From Campylobacteraceae bacterium (GTDB lineage: Bacteria; Campylobacterota; Campylobacteria; Campylobacterales; Sulfurospirillaceae): a stretch of DNA of 64,000 nt. Every line of letters begins with the position of its first letter. Positions within the stretch are counted from its first letter, which is position 1. This document shows positions 18,765 through 25,931 of this stretch, piece after piece. A program made the translations under genes and the position numbers. The notes beneath the pieces are model-generated. The model ran no database searches, had not been told where the DNA came from, and saw only the letters and a list, made by a program, of their open reading frames with translations. The stretch spans positions 94,674-158,673 of the forward strand of contig JALUBH010000037.1 of NCBI GenBank assembly GCA_027050775.1, given 5' to 3'.

Positions 18765-19412
18765 TTATTGAACCTCTATAGGTGTAAACTCCATCTCTTC
18801 CTCATCATAATACAAAATTTCGCCCGTTTCTATCTTGTAATACCAACCCCTGATAGACAAAATTCCATCCATAACCTTTTTAGCAACTCTTGGATAGGTT
18901 AAAAGATTTTGCATAGAAAATATCACAGAAATTTGCTCTGTGTGCTCTAGTTGTTCTTCAAAACTTAGATGTTGCTTTATCGCCATTTTATCCACTATAG
19001 CTTTTGCTCTCTCCCCTAGTTCTAACCATTTTTTAAGATGTGTCATAGATTCTGTATCAAGTTTATCTCTTTCGTATACACCTTTTATGGCGCCACAATG
19101 AGAATGCCCACAGACGATAACATTACTGATTTTTAAGTGAGAAACGGCATACTCTATGGCGGCTGCTGTTCCATGAAACTCTACTTTTGGATTAAATGGT
19201 GGAACGAAGTTTCCTATATTTCTATATACAAAAAGATCTCCCGGCTCTGAACTCGTGATGAGATTCGGCACTACTCGTGAATCACTACACCCTATAAAAA
19301 GAGCTTTTGGATGCTGACCATTTTTGACAAGATCTATATATCTACTTCTATTTTTTTTAAATGTCTCTTTGCGAAAAGAGTTAGTACCGCTCAATATATC
19401 TGACATATTCAC
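18765..19412 (-). CDS. Beta-class carbonic anhydrase
   Basis: The 215-residue enzyme interconverts CO2 and bicarbonate. The zinc ligands and catalytic pair are present: C-S-D-S-R (Cys42, Asp44, Arg46) and H-S-H-C-G (His103, Cys106). The start may be GTG at 19412, whose bases overlap the stop codon of glgA2 as GTGA, or ATG at 19406. The tight coupling between the second glgA and glk places a bicarbonate-supply enzyme inside a polyglucan operon, which suggests that carbon fixation or carboxylation and storage are expressed together. No signal peptide is seen, so it should be cytoplasmic. Confidence 0.92.
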   Translation of the reverse strand: MNMSDILSGTNSFRKETFKKNRSRYIDLVKNGQHPKALFIGCSDSRVVPNLITSSEPGDLFVYRNIGNFVPPFNPKVEFHGTAAAIEYAVSHLKISNVIVCGHSHCGAIKGVYERDKLDTESMTHLKKWLELGERAKAIVDKMAIKQHLSFEEQLEHTEQISVIFSMQNLLTYPRVAKKVMDGILSIRGWYYKIETGEILYYDEEEMEFTPIEVQ

Positions 19413-20782
19413 AATAGTTCCTTATATAATTTTTTATACTTTTTTGCACTTTTTTCAAAAGAGAAATCACAACTCATATCAAACTCTCTTAATGAGTTTG
19501 TATTTTTTAGTTTCAATGCTCGTCTTATCGCTAACATAAAAGATTTTTTACTAGGCTTTGAAAAGACGATACCGTTTCCGCATTTTTTTGTTTTTTCGTG
19601 TACGCTGTCTTTTAGTCCCCCCGTGTTGTGGACTATGGGAAGTGTGCCGTATCTCATGGCTATCATTTGGTTGAGTCCGCATGGTTCAAAGAGTGAGGGC
19701 ATAAGTAAAAAATCTCCAGATGCGTAGAGTTGGTGTGATAGGTTTTCATCATAGCCAAATATCAGTTCAAAATTTTTATATTTTTTTGCAAACTCCACAA
19801 GAGGTGTTCTGTATTCACTGCTTCCTTCAGTTAAGATTATAAGATTTAACTCTTTTTTCAAAAAATCTTCCAATGAATCAAGAATTATGCCAAATCCCTT
19901 TTGCTCTACCAGTCTGCTTATCATTATAAAAAGTGGCAGATTTTCATCTTTTAGTTTTGTTTTTTTCAGTAACTCTTTTTTGTTCTCTTTTTTTATATTT
20001 AGTGAGTTTTTATCGTAGTTTTTGAAAATTGCCCTGTCCGTTTTAGGGTTGAAAAAATCTGTATCGATTCCATTTAAGATTCCGCTTAATTTCTCTTTGT
20101 AGAAGTTTAAAAAGCCATCAAGTCCGCATCCAAATTTTGGAGTCAAAATCTCCTTGGCATAAGTCGGGCTGACAGTCGTGATGGCATCACTGTATCTGAT
20201 ACCTGCTTTCATAAAGTTGCATTTGCCCCAAAATTCTAAATCCTGAAAGTTAAAATGCTCACGGCTGATGCCTAGTCTATCTAAGGTTTGCACCTCAAAA
20301 ATCCCCTGATATGCGAGATTGTGTATGGTAAAAACCGTCTTTATGTCACTATTTTTTAACCAAAAAGCACTAAGTGCGCAGTGCCAGTCATTTAGATGAA
20401 CAAGCTCTACATGTAGAGATGATGCAAGAGAGCAGATAGCCTTGCTAAAGATGCCAAATCTCATATCATTGTTTGCATAAGCTCCACTGTCTCCATATAG
20501 GTTTTGTGTGTCGCTTAAAAGCGGTGCTTTTATAAAGTAAGTCAAAATATCTTCATCAAGCCTGCTTAAAATCTCTATCTTGTAGTTTATGCCTCCTAGA
20601 TTTATATCATATTGTATGTCTGTTTTATCAAATTTAGACTCATCCATAAAGCCATAAAAAGGCATAACGCGGATTATATCTACCTCTTTTGATAGTGCTT
20701 TTGGAAGTGAACTTGCTACATCAGCCAGTCCACCGCTTTTTGCATAAGGAAAAATTTCACTAGAGGCAAAGAGGATTTTCAT
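19409..20782 (-). CDS. glgA: Glycogen synthase GlgA (second copy)
   Basis: This is a second GT5 glycogen synthase, 457 residues from the ATG at 20782. That start overlaps the galT stop as ATGA and gives the canonical N-terminus M-K-I-L-F-A-S-S-E followed by K-S-G-G-L-A-D-V (Lys15). An in-frame start six codons upstream is less likely. Other signatures are V-F-T-I-H-N-L-A-Y-Q-G and S-L-F-E-P-C-G-L-N-Q-M. Having two diverged GlgA proteins in one cluster suggests division of labour such as priming versus elongation, or different nucleotide sugars, but the sequence does not decide this. The gene holds one iterated palindrome (S-L-H-V-E). Confidence 0.93.
   Translation of the reverse strand: MKILFASSEIFPYAKSGGLADVASSLPKALSKEVDIIRVMPFYGFMDESKFDKTDIQYDINLGGINYKIEILSRLDEDILTYFIKAPLLSDTQNLYGDSGAYANNDMRFGIFSKAICSLASSLHVELVHLNDWHCALSAFWLKNSDIKTVFTIHNLAYQGIFEVQTLDRLGISREHFNFQDLEFWGKCNFMKAGIRYSDAITTVSPTYAKEILTPKFGCGLDGFLNFYKEKLSGILNGIDTDFFNPKTDRAIFKNYDKNSLNIKKENKKELLKKTKLKDENLPLFIMISRLVEQKGFGIILDSLEDFLKKELNLIILTEGSSEYRTPLVEFAKKYKNFELIFGYDENLSHQLYASGDFLLMPSLFEPCGLNQMIAMRYGTLPIVHNTGGLKDSVHEKTKKCGNGIVFSKPSKKSFMLAIRRALKLKNTNSLREFDMSCDFSFEKSAKKYKKLYKELL
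20405..20418. repeat. Iterated palindrome CTCTACATGTAGAG, copy 2 (in second glgA)
   Basis: This is an exact copy of the 14-base palindrome, read as Leu-His-Val-Glu in the second glycogen synthase. Confidence 0.9.
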
Positions 20783-21789
20783 CTCAAGAGCCTTGCACAC
20801 TCTTCGGGAGAGACGGGATTGATAGTCATATTTGTTGAAAGCTCAAACCCTCCTAGTCTGTAAATTCTTGGGACTATGTGAAGAGTAAAGCGAAAATTAT
20901 TTTGTATATGTGAAAGATACTCTTCATTTTCAAAATTTTTATTTAATGGAGCTAGTCTAAAGTAGAGATTATAATCAAACTCTCCTAGCTGTTTGTGAAG
21001 TTTTTCAAAAACAGTCTTAACCATAAAAGAGAGATTCTCTAATTCTTGGGAATCGCAAAGTTCCAGTGAAGATATATCTTTTAGCGGTGCGATGGTTACT
21101 TCAAAAGGAAAACTGCTCGCAAATGGGCAGTATGCTATAAAATCTCCTATCTCCTCTATAACTCTTGATTCTTTGGATATTTTTTCATTTTCTACGATAT
21201 CTTGGACTAAGCCTCTACCGTATTTTTTATAGTAGTCAAAATTTCTCTTCAAAAAATCAAGCTCATCTTTTGGCATAACAGGAAGTGCCATTAGTTGAGT
21301 ATGTGGATGTCTTTGTGTAGCTCCTGAATTTTCTCCGTAGTTTTTAAATATATTCAAATAAATCAATCTTTGATCTCTTTTTAAATCTACAATTCTTTGA
21401 ATCATACTTTTTAACCAAAGCTCTATATGTGAAGCATCAAGTGTAACTATATCTTTGTCGTGATTGGGTGAGTCTATGAGAACTTCGTGCGCTCCGACTC
21501 CTTGGATAGTTTCAAACATGCCTTGCATCTTCGAGCCACTTTGTAACTCGACTTGTACTGCCTTGTAGAGATTGGGTACTACTCTTGTTTTCCAGCCCGG
21601 AGTGTTTGGCTGATTGTCCCTTAGGGCATATATCTCACTTGGAGTCATATTTTCATGACCTTCGCAAAAAGGACAGTTCTTTTTACCCATATCTGCCGGG
21701 GTCCGTTTGTAAAAATCGGGACGATGAAGTCTCTCAGGGGCTATCAAAACATATTTGTCATTTAGTAAATCCAATCTGATATTAGACAT
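20779..21789 (-). CDS. galT: GalT-like sugar-1-phosphate nucleotidylyltransferase
   Basis: The 336-residue protein belongs to the GalT branch of the HIT superfamily. The catalytic motif is H-P-H-T-Q (His161 and His163), preceded by S-G-A-T-Q-R and followed by M-A-L-P-V-M-P. A zinc-knuckle pair C-P-F-C lies near residue 38. Classic GalT enzymes have S-N-P-H-P-H-G-Q; the form seen here is closer to the branch that includes archaeal/thermophilic GalT and plant ADP-glucose phosphorylase. In a glycogen cluster it may use glucose-1-phosphate with UDP- or ADP-sugars. The ATG at 21789 follows GAGGTAAGTG; a GTG one codon upstream is also possible. It overlaps the preceding GH57 gene by eight bases. 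Confidence 0.82.
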   Translation of the reverse strand: MSNIRLDLLNDKYVLIAPERLHRPDFYKRTPADMGKKNCPFCEGHENMTPSEIYALRDNQPNTPGWKTRVVPNLYKAVQVELQSGSKMQGMFETIQGVGAHEVLIDSPNHDKDIVTLDASHIELWLKSMIQRIVDLKRDQRLIYLNIFKNYGENSGATQRHPHTQLMALPVMPKDELDFLKRNFDYYKKYGRGLVQDIVENEKISKESRVIEEIGDFIAYCPFASSFPFEVTIAPLKDISSLELCDSQELENLSFMVKTVFEKLHKQLGEFDYNLYFRLAPLNKNFENEEYLSHIQNNFRFTLHIVPRIYRLGGFELSTNMTINPVSPEECARLLR

Positions 21790-23812
21790 CACTTACCTCT
21801 ATATTTATAGATATTTCCAAACTTTGCTTAAATGTCGTGCTTAGTATGAAAGAGATTTGTTGATTTACCATGTCATATCCTTTTTCACTTTGCGATATGG
21901 TACCTAGTATATACGCACTCATATCAAGCGGAGTATCAAAACTCAAAGTAATCTTTTGCTTTGTAAAATCATCCACTATATCCAAAGTTTTTATACTCTT
22001 TAAGTTTAGCCCGTTATCTATAAAATTATCATTAAATGTCACTTTATGAGGGTGTGCAAAGTGTAGATTAAACTCTACTCCGTAGTAAGCGGTATCTTTA
22101 AAATCACTCTCACATGTAAAGTCCTGTTTGATTTGGTTTTCTTTGAAAGAGTATCTTTTTGTGATAGTCGTATCATGCTTTTTATCCAGATATATGCCGC
22201 CACTCCTGCTGAAAGTTTTACTCTTTTTGTCCAGCTCAAAAGGTTGGTTTGCAAAGTCGCCAAGCTCTCTAAAATTTGCATGTTTGAAGCTTTGCAGGCT
22301 AAAAGGTTCATTTGATATATGGTCTATAAATGAGTATTTTAGATGCCAATCAAAGATGAGATTTTCTTTTAATTTTTCATCTATCTTTTCATCCATGTTG
22401 TGTATTGTGGCTATCTCGTCATCATTTTTCTTTGTTGATTGTTCGTTTTTTGGATTTAGTATATTTTCGTGGTATGCCTCTTTTCTTCTTTGAAGAGTAT
22501 TTTGCCAGTTGAATAGTTTTTTCAGCGAGCCAAACTCTACCATTTGGGCTCCGTTTTTTTGTGAAAACATCAAAGAGAGTGAGTTTGTGAGAACTTTAAG
22601 CTCGTCATATCCGTCCATATCAAAATCATCTATACTATAGAGAGTCTTTTTGCCAGAAAATTCCTTTTCAAGTCCAAGAAGGTAGCTATAGGCATTGTCT
22701 CTTAGGTTTGGAAGGTACAATCCTCCAAAAACTCCGTGCCAAAAAACATCATTTGTTTGGAGTGCATATAGAAGTTCTAGTGATTTTTTGCTCATTTTAT
22801 CTTGTAGGCGGCTCATGTAGAGCATCCTTTTATGCAGATAATTACTCTCTTTATATTTTATAAAAAAGTTTTTCCAAATACCGCCTTTGATGAAAGCTAT
22901 ACCAATATCTTCAAAATAGTCCAATCCAACATGTTTTTTTAATTTTTCTAACTCTATGGTTTGCTTCTCTTTTAAGCTCCACTCTCCCATCTCGAAGTAT
23001 GAAGTGTTATTGAGATAGGCAATTCCTTTGGATTTGTTGTTGTCTTTGAACTCTTTAAAGTGTATGGTCTCAATATTTTCATTTTTGATAACAGCTTCTG
23101 CGAAGTTTTTTAGCCAGCCTTTTTCATATACCCATTCATGAGTCTTTGGCCAGAGCCCAAACTTTTCTGCATCATCAAATATAATAGCAGCTGAATTTTC
23201 ACCTCTGTTTTGTTTTTCTATGACTTCTATGGCTTTTTCCACGCTAAAAAATGGAAGAGCATATCTAAGAGCTTCACAAATCGGAAAAAGTGCGAGTTTT
23301 TCGCCGCTCTCTTCGGTTTGAAAATATCCGTTCATGTCATCTCTTTTAAAACCGCTACTCAAAAAATGGTAATCATCTATGATAGTAAAGTTTATGTCAG
23401 CTTTTTTTAAATCAGGTATGATTGAAGATTCCCAAACTCTTTCGGTCAGCCAAAGTCCTGATGGTGAAGTTTTGAAGTTTTTTTTGATATATCGATTTAG
23501 TTTTTTTATCTGATTTACCCTGTCATTTGATGGTATAGAGCTAAGAACAGGCTCATAATAGCCCGCACTTATCCACTCGATAGAGTCGGAATTTGTCAGT
23601 TTTTGCAGATTTGCATATATATCGGGATGTTTTGTGACTATTTGCTCTAGCAACCATCCGCTACAATGAAGTGAAAATTTGAACTGCGGATAATCCACCA
23701 TCGTCTCAAAAAAAGGCTTATAACATTTCTCTATAGCCTCATCGACTGATTCGCCAAAATTGTCAACGGGTTGATGCATATGCACCCCGAAGAGTAGTGA
23801 CACTTTGTGCAT
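21782..23812 (-). CDS. GH57 4-alpha-glucanotransferase / amylase
   Basis: The 676-residue protein matches the Thermococcus 4-alpha-glucanotransferase type: N-terminal catalytic barrel starting L-F-G-V-H-M-H-Q-P, then C-terminal beta-sandwich domains (DUF1925/DUF1926-like). The nucleophile is Glu124 in W-L-T-E-R-V-W-E and the acid/base Asp214 in F-D-D-A-E-K-F-G, matching in spacing the known pair of the archaeal enzyme. It would disproportionate maltooligosaccharides by moving alpha-1,4-glucan segments. There is no signal peptide, so it acts in the cytoplasm on storage glucan. The start ATG follows AAGGAAAAAT. A long hairpin element separates it from the upstream GH57 gene. Confidence 0.9.
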   Translation of the reverse strand: MHKVSLLFGVHMHQPVDNFGESVDEAIEKCYKPFFETMVDYPQFKFSLHCSGWLLEQIVTKHPDIYANLQKLTNSDSIEWISAGYYEPVLSSIPSNDRVNQIKKLNRYIKKNFKTSPSGLWLTERVWESSIIPDLKKADINFTIIDDYHFLSSGFKRDDMNGYFQTEESGEKLALFPICEALRYALPFFSVEKAIEVIEKQNRGENSAAIIFDDAEKFGLWPKTHEWVYEKGWLKNFAEAVIKNENIETIHFKEFKDNNKSKGIAYLNNTSYFEMGEWSLKEKQTIELEKLKKHVGLDYFEDIGIAFIKGGIWKNFFIKYKESNYLHKRMLYMSRLQDKMSKKSLELLYALQTNDVFWHGVFGGLYLPNLRDNAYSYLLGLEKEFSGKKTLYSIDDFDMDGYDELKVLTNSLSLMFSQKNGAQMVEFGSLKKLFNWQNTLQRRKEAYHENILNPKNEQSTKKNDDEIATIHNMDEKIDEKLKENLIFDWHLKYSFIDHISNEPFSLQSFKHANFRELGDFANQPFELDKKSKTFSRSGGIYLDKKHDTTITKRYSFKENQIKQDFTCESDFKDTAYYGVEFNLHFAHPHKVTFNDNFIDNGLNLKSIKTLDIVDDFTKQKITLSFDTPLDMSAYILGTISQSEKGYDMVNQQISFILSTTFKQSLEISINIEVSDV

Positions 23813-23825
23813 ATTTTTCCTTTTT

Positions 23826-23911
23826 TATAAGTTTGTTTTGTAGCCATTTCGTGAGGCTCAGACCGCAGGGAGGATTTGTCCTCTAAGAAATGGATACAAA
23901 ACAAACTTATA
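23826..23911. repeat. Hairpin element with the same loop type, copy 2
   Basis: Arms 23826-23850 and 23887-23911 are inverted repeats of 25 bases with one mismatch; the 36-base loop contains GAGGCTCAGACC and GGGAGGATTTGTCC. The right arm includes the last codons and stop of the upstream GH57 gene (stop at 23907-23909), so its sequence is at least partly ancestral coding DNA and the left arm looks like an inverted copy of it. It lies in the 94-base gap between two co-directional genes of the cluster. Confidence 0.8.
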
Positions 23912-25931
23912 TAAACCAATTTTTACTATAGTCTGTATCGAAATCACAAATTAACTCTCCAAAGCCCGGTAGGGTTTGGATCACTCTTTTGTCTTTGATT
24001 AACTCGAAACGAAAGTTTAATCTCTTCTCTTGTAAGCTTTTTTTATCTATCTTTATCTCTAGCCATTTTTGTAAGGCATACTCTATCTTGTATTTTGATT
24101 TTATCTTTTTGTGCTCTACATGTAGAGGTATCTTTATATCGGCTTTTATCGGATTTATGATGATATTTAGGCTTTCGCACTCTTTTAAATCTCCGGTATC
24201 GGCACAAAATGCGAGATATAGAAAATCACTGTCTTGTCCGTATAAAATCTTTTTAACAGGAGCTCTTACCTTGTCCATCGTTGAAAATAGTTTTGTTTCG
24301 TCTATCACTCCGCTTCCGAGCCACTCGAAAAATGAGTCGTGTACGCCGTTTATAGTCGGGCTTATGTATGAGAGAGGAGGTGTGTGAAAATCTCCACTAT
24401 CTTTTTTCTTTATGATTGGTTTGAAAAGCATACTTGGAGGTGAGATTTGCATAAGATTATAGATGTCAATCAGATGGTTTCTAAAAAGTATATCAAATTC
24501 TGCTCCAAAATCGGTATAGTGGTCATCTCCATACCACCAAAACCAATCTGAACACTCTGCGGCTAAAAAGTGCTTTGTTATCTTCTCTTTTGTTTCATCG
24601 TTCAAGTTTGATTGATTTTTTTCAAACTCTTTTTTTGTTTCAAATATCAACTCCCAAGCTTTTGTCTTTTCACTATGTCCCACCCAAGTGTTAAATTCAC
24701 CGTTTATCCAGCTTCCCGGGGCAAGAGTGGGCAGTTCTTTTTTGTCCATATTGAAAACTTCATCCATCGTTACGCTTTTGCACCAGTTGCAACTGCTCAG
24801 TTTGCCATATAGCGAGTCAAAGAAATCAAAAGCGTTGTTTTTATAAAATTCCCAAGCATTTTCACCATCAAGTATGACAAAAACTGTGGCATCGCTGTTT
24901 TCATCGTGGATGTTTTTAAGAGCACCTGTGAAGTTTTCACTTGCTCTGTTTGCTTCTTGAAATCTGTATGTAAAACCTATCAAATCACTTAGTCCATGGT
25001 CTCTAAAACCCATGCACATACCCTTGTAATCATAGGGATAGTAGAGGTTCTCTCTATCGCTGTTTTGCAGGGATTTGAAGAGTATAGCCTCATCGGTGGC
25101 TATCCACTTTATACCTTGTTTTTTGAGTAATGCGACACTTTTGGTGTCCACCGCTCCCTCAGCCGGCCAAAAGCCCTCGGGTGTAAATCCAAAGGTCTCT
25201 TCAAAAAGTTTTATAGCCAAAGAGACTTGAAGTGAAGCATCCTCTTTCAAGGGCTCGAAAAATTTTGGAAGATTTGTGCTTGGATTTGCTCTTTTTGCAT
25301 TGTTTATATCTAGCAAAAGCGGCAAAATAGGGTGGTTCAGGGGTGTTGTTGAGATAGAGATAAGACCCTCTACATGTAGAGCTTTATAATAGTCAAATAT
25401 ACCCTTTATAAATCCTTTTAACTCTTCTAAAAGCGCTGTTTTATCGTTGAAATCATAGTTTTTTTGTTTATTTATTAGTCTAGCTACGATTTTGCTGTTT
25501 TGTCTAAGATATACACCGCACCATGAGAGTATAAACAGAACTTCCAAATCAAAAAAGTCACCATCACTCAGATACTCTTTTTGATAGAGTGTTGCAAAAT
25601 GAGGAAGAGGGGAAACCATCGTGTCAAACTGCGCACTTTTACATATCTTTGTCATCCACTCTTTTTGATTAATATCTAGTTCATTTGCACTTTTGTACCA
25701 TAGATTTAAAAAATAATCATATCGCAAAGGATCATCACAGTATAGCCTTATCTGCTCTATGAGCGGTGGAGTGATGTTAAATGTGGCTTTCATACCCTCG
25801 TGTCGGCTCATCATCCACGGCATATCGTAGTAATCTTTGATGGAGTGCAGAAACACCCAAGGCATCTGCATCACTCCGCTGCTATTTCGGTAGTCGGGCT
25901 GGTGCATATGCCATATAAAAGCTAAATTCAT
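23907..25931 (-). CDS. GH57 alpha-amylase / amylopullulanase-type glycosidase
   Basis: The 674-residue protein has the GH57 start L-A-F-I-W-H-M-H-Q-P-D-Y and the nucleophile motif W-P-A-E-G-A-V-D near residue 260, followed by I-K-W-I-A-T-D-E. The acid/base Asp probably lies in V-I-L-D-G-E-N-A-W-E. This layout is typical of intracellular GH57 alpha-amylases related to amylopullulanase, with a C-terminal beta-rich domain. It would cleave alpha-1,4 and perhaps alpha-1,6 bonds and could replace the missing GlgX debranching enzyme. I chose ATG 25931, which overlaps the upstream stop as ATGA; a TTG three codons earlier is possible. Two iterated palindromes are present. Confidence 0.88.
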   Translation of the reverse strand: MNLAFIWHMHQPDYRNSSGVMQMPWVFLHSIKDYYDMPWMMSRHEGMKATFNITPPLIEQIRLYCDDPLRYDYFLNLWYKSANELDINQKEWMTKICKSAQFDTMVSPLPHFATLYQKEYLSDGDFFDLEVLFILSWCGVYLRQNSKIVARLINKQKNYDFNDKTALLEELKGFIKGIFDYYKALHVEGLISISTTPLNHPILPLLLDINNAKRANPSTNLPKFFEPLKEDASLQVSLAIKLFEETFGFTPEGFWPAEGAVDTKSVALLKKQGIKWIATDEAILFKSLQNSDRENLYYPYDYKGMCMGFRDHGLSDLIGFTYRFQEANRASENFTGALKNIHDENSDATVFVILDGENAWEFYKNNAFDFFDSLYGKLSSCNWCKSVTMDEVFNMDKKELPTLAPGSWINGEFNTWVGHSEKTKAWELIFETKKEFEKNQSNLNDETKEKITKHFLAAECSDWFWWYGDDHYTDFGAEFDILFRNHLIDIYNLMQISPPSMLFKPIIKKKDSGDFHTPPLSYISPTINGVHDSFFEWLGSGVIDETKLFSTMDKVRAPVKKILYGQDSDFLYLAFCADTGDLKECESLNIIINPIKADIKIPLHVEHKKIKSKYKIEYALQKWLEIKIDKKSLQEKRLNFRFELIKDKRVIQTLPGFGELICDFDTDYSKNWFI
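24114..24127. repeat. Iterated palindrome CTCTACATGTAGAG, copy 3 (in GH57 gene)
   Basis: This exact copy encodes Leu-His-Val-Glu (context P-L-H-V-E-H) near the C-terminus of the GH57 amylase. Confidence 0.9.
25368..25381. repeat. Iterated palindrome CTCTACATGTAGAG, copy 4 (in GH57 gene)
   Basis: This is the second exact copy in the same GH57 gene, again read as Leu-His-Val-Glu (context A-L-H-V-E-G). Confidence 0.9.

Noticed and set aside
22128-22493. Open frames antisense to the GH57 and other polyglucan genes
   Set aside because: They are shadows of well-supported enzymes, without ribosome-binding sites or recognisable domains.
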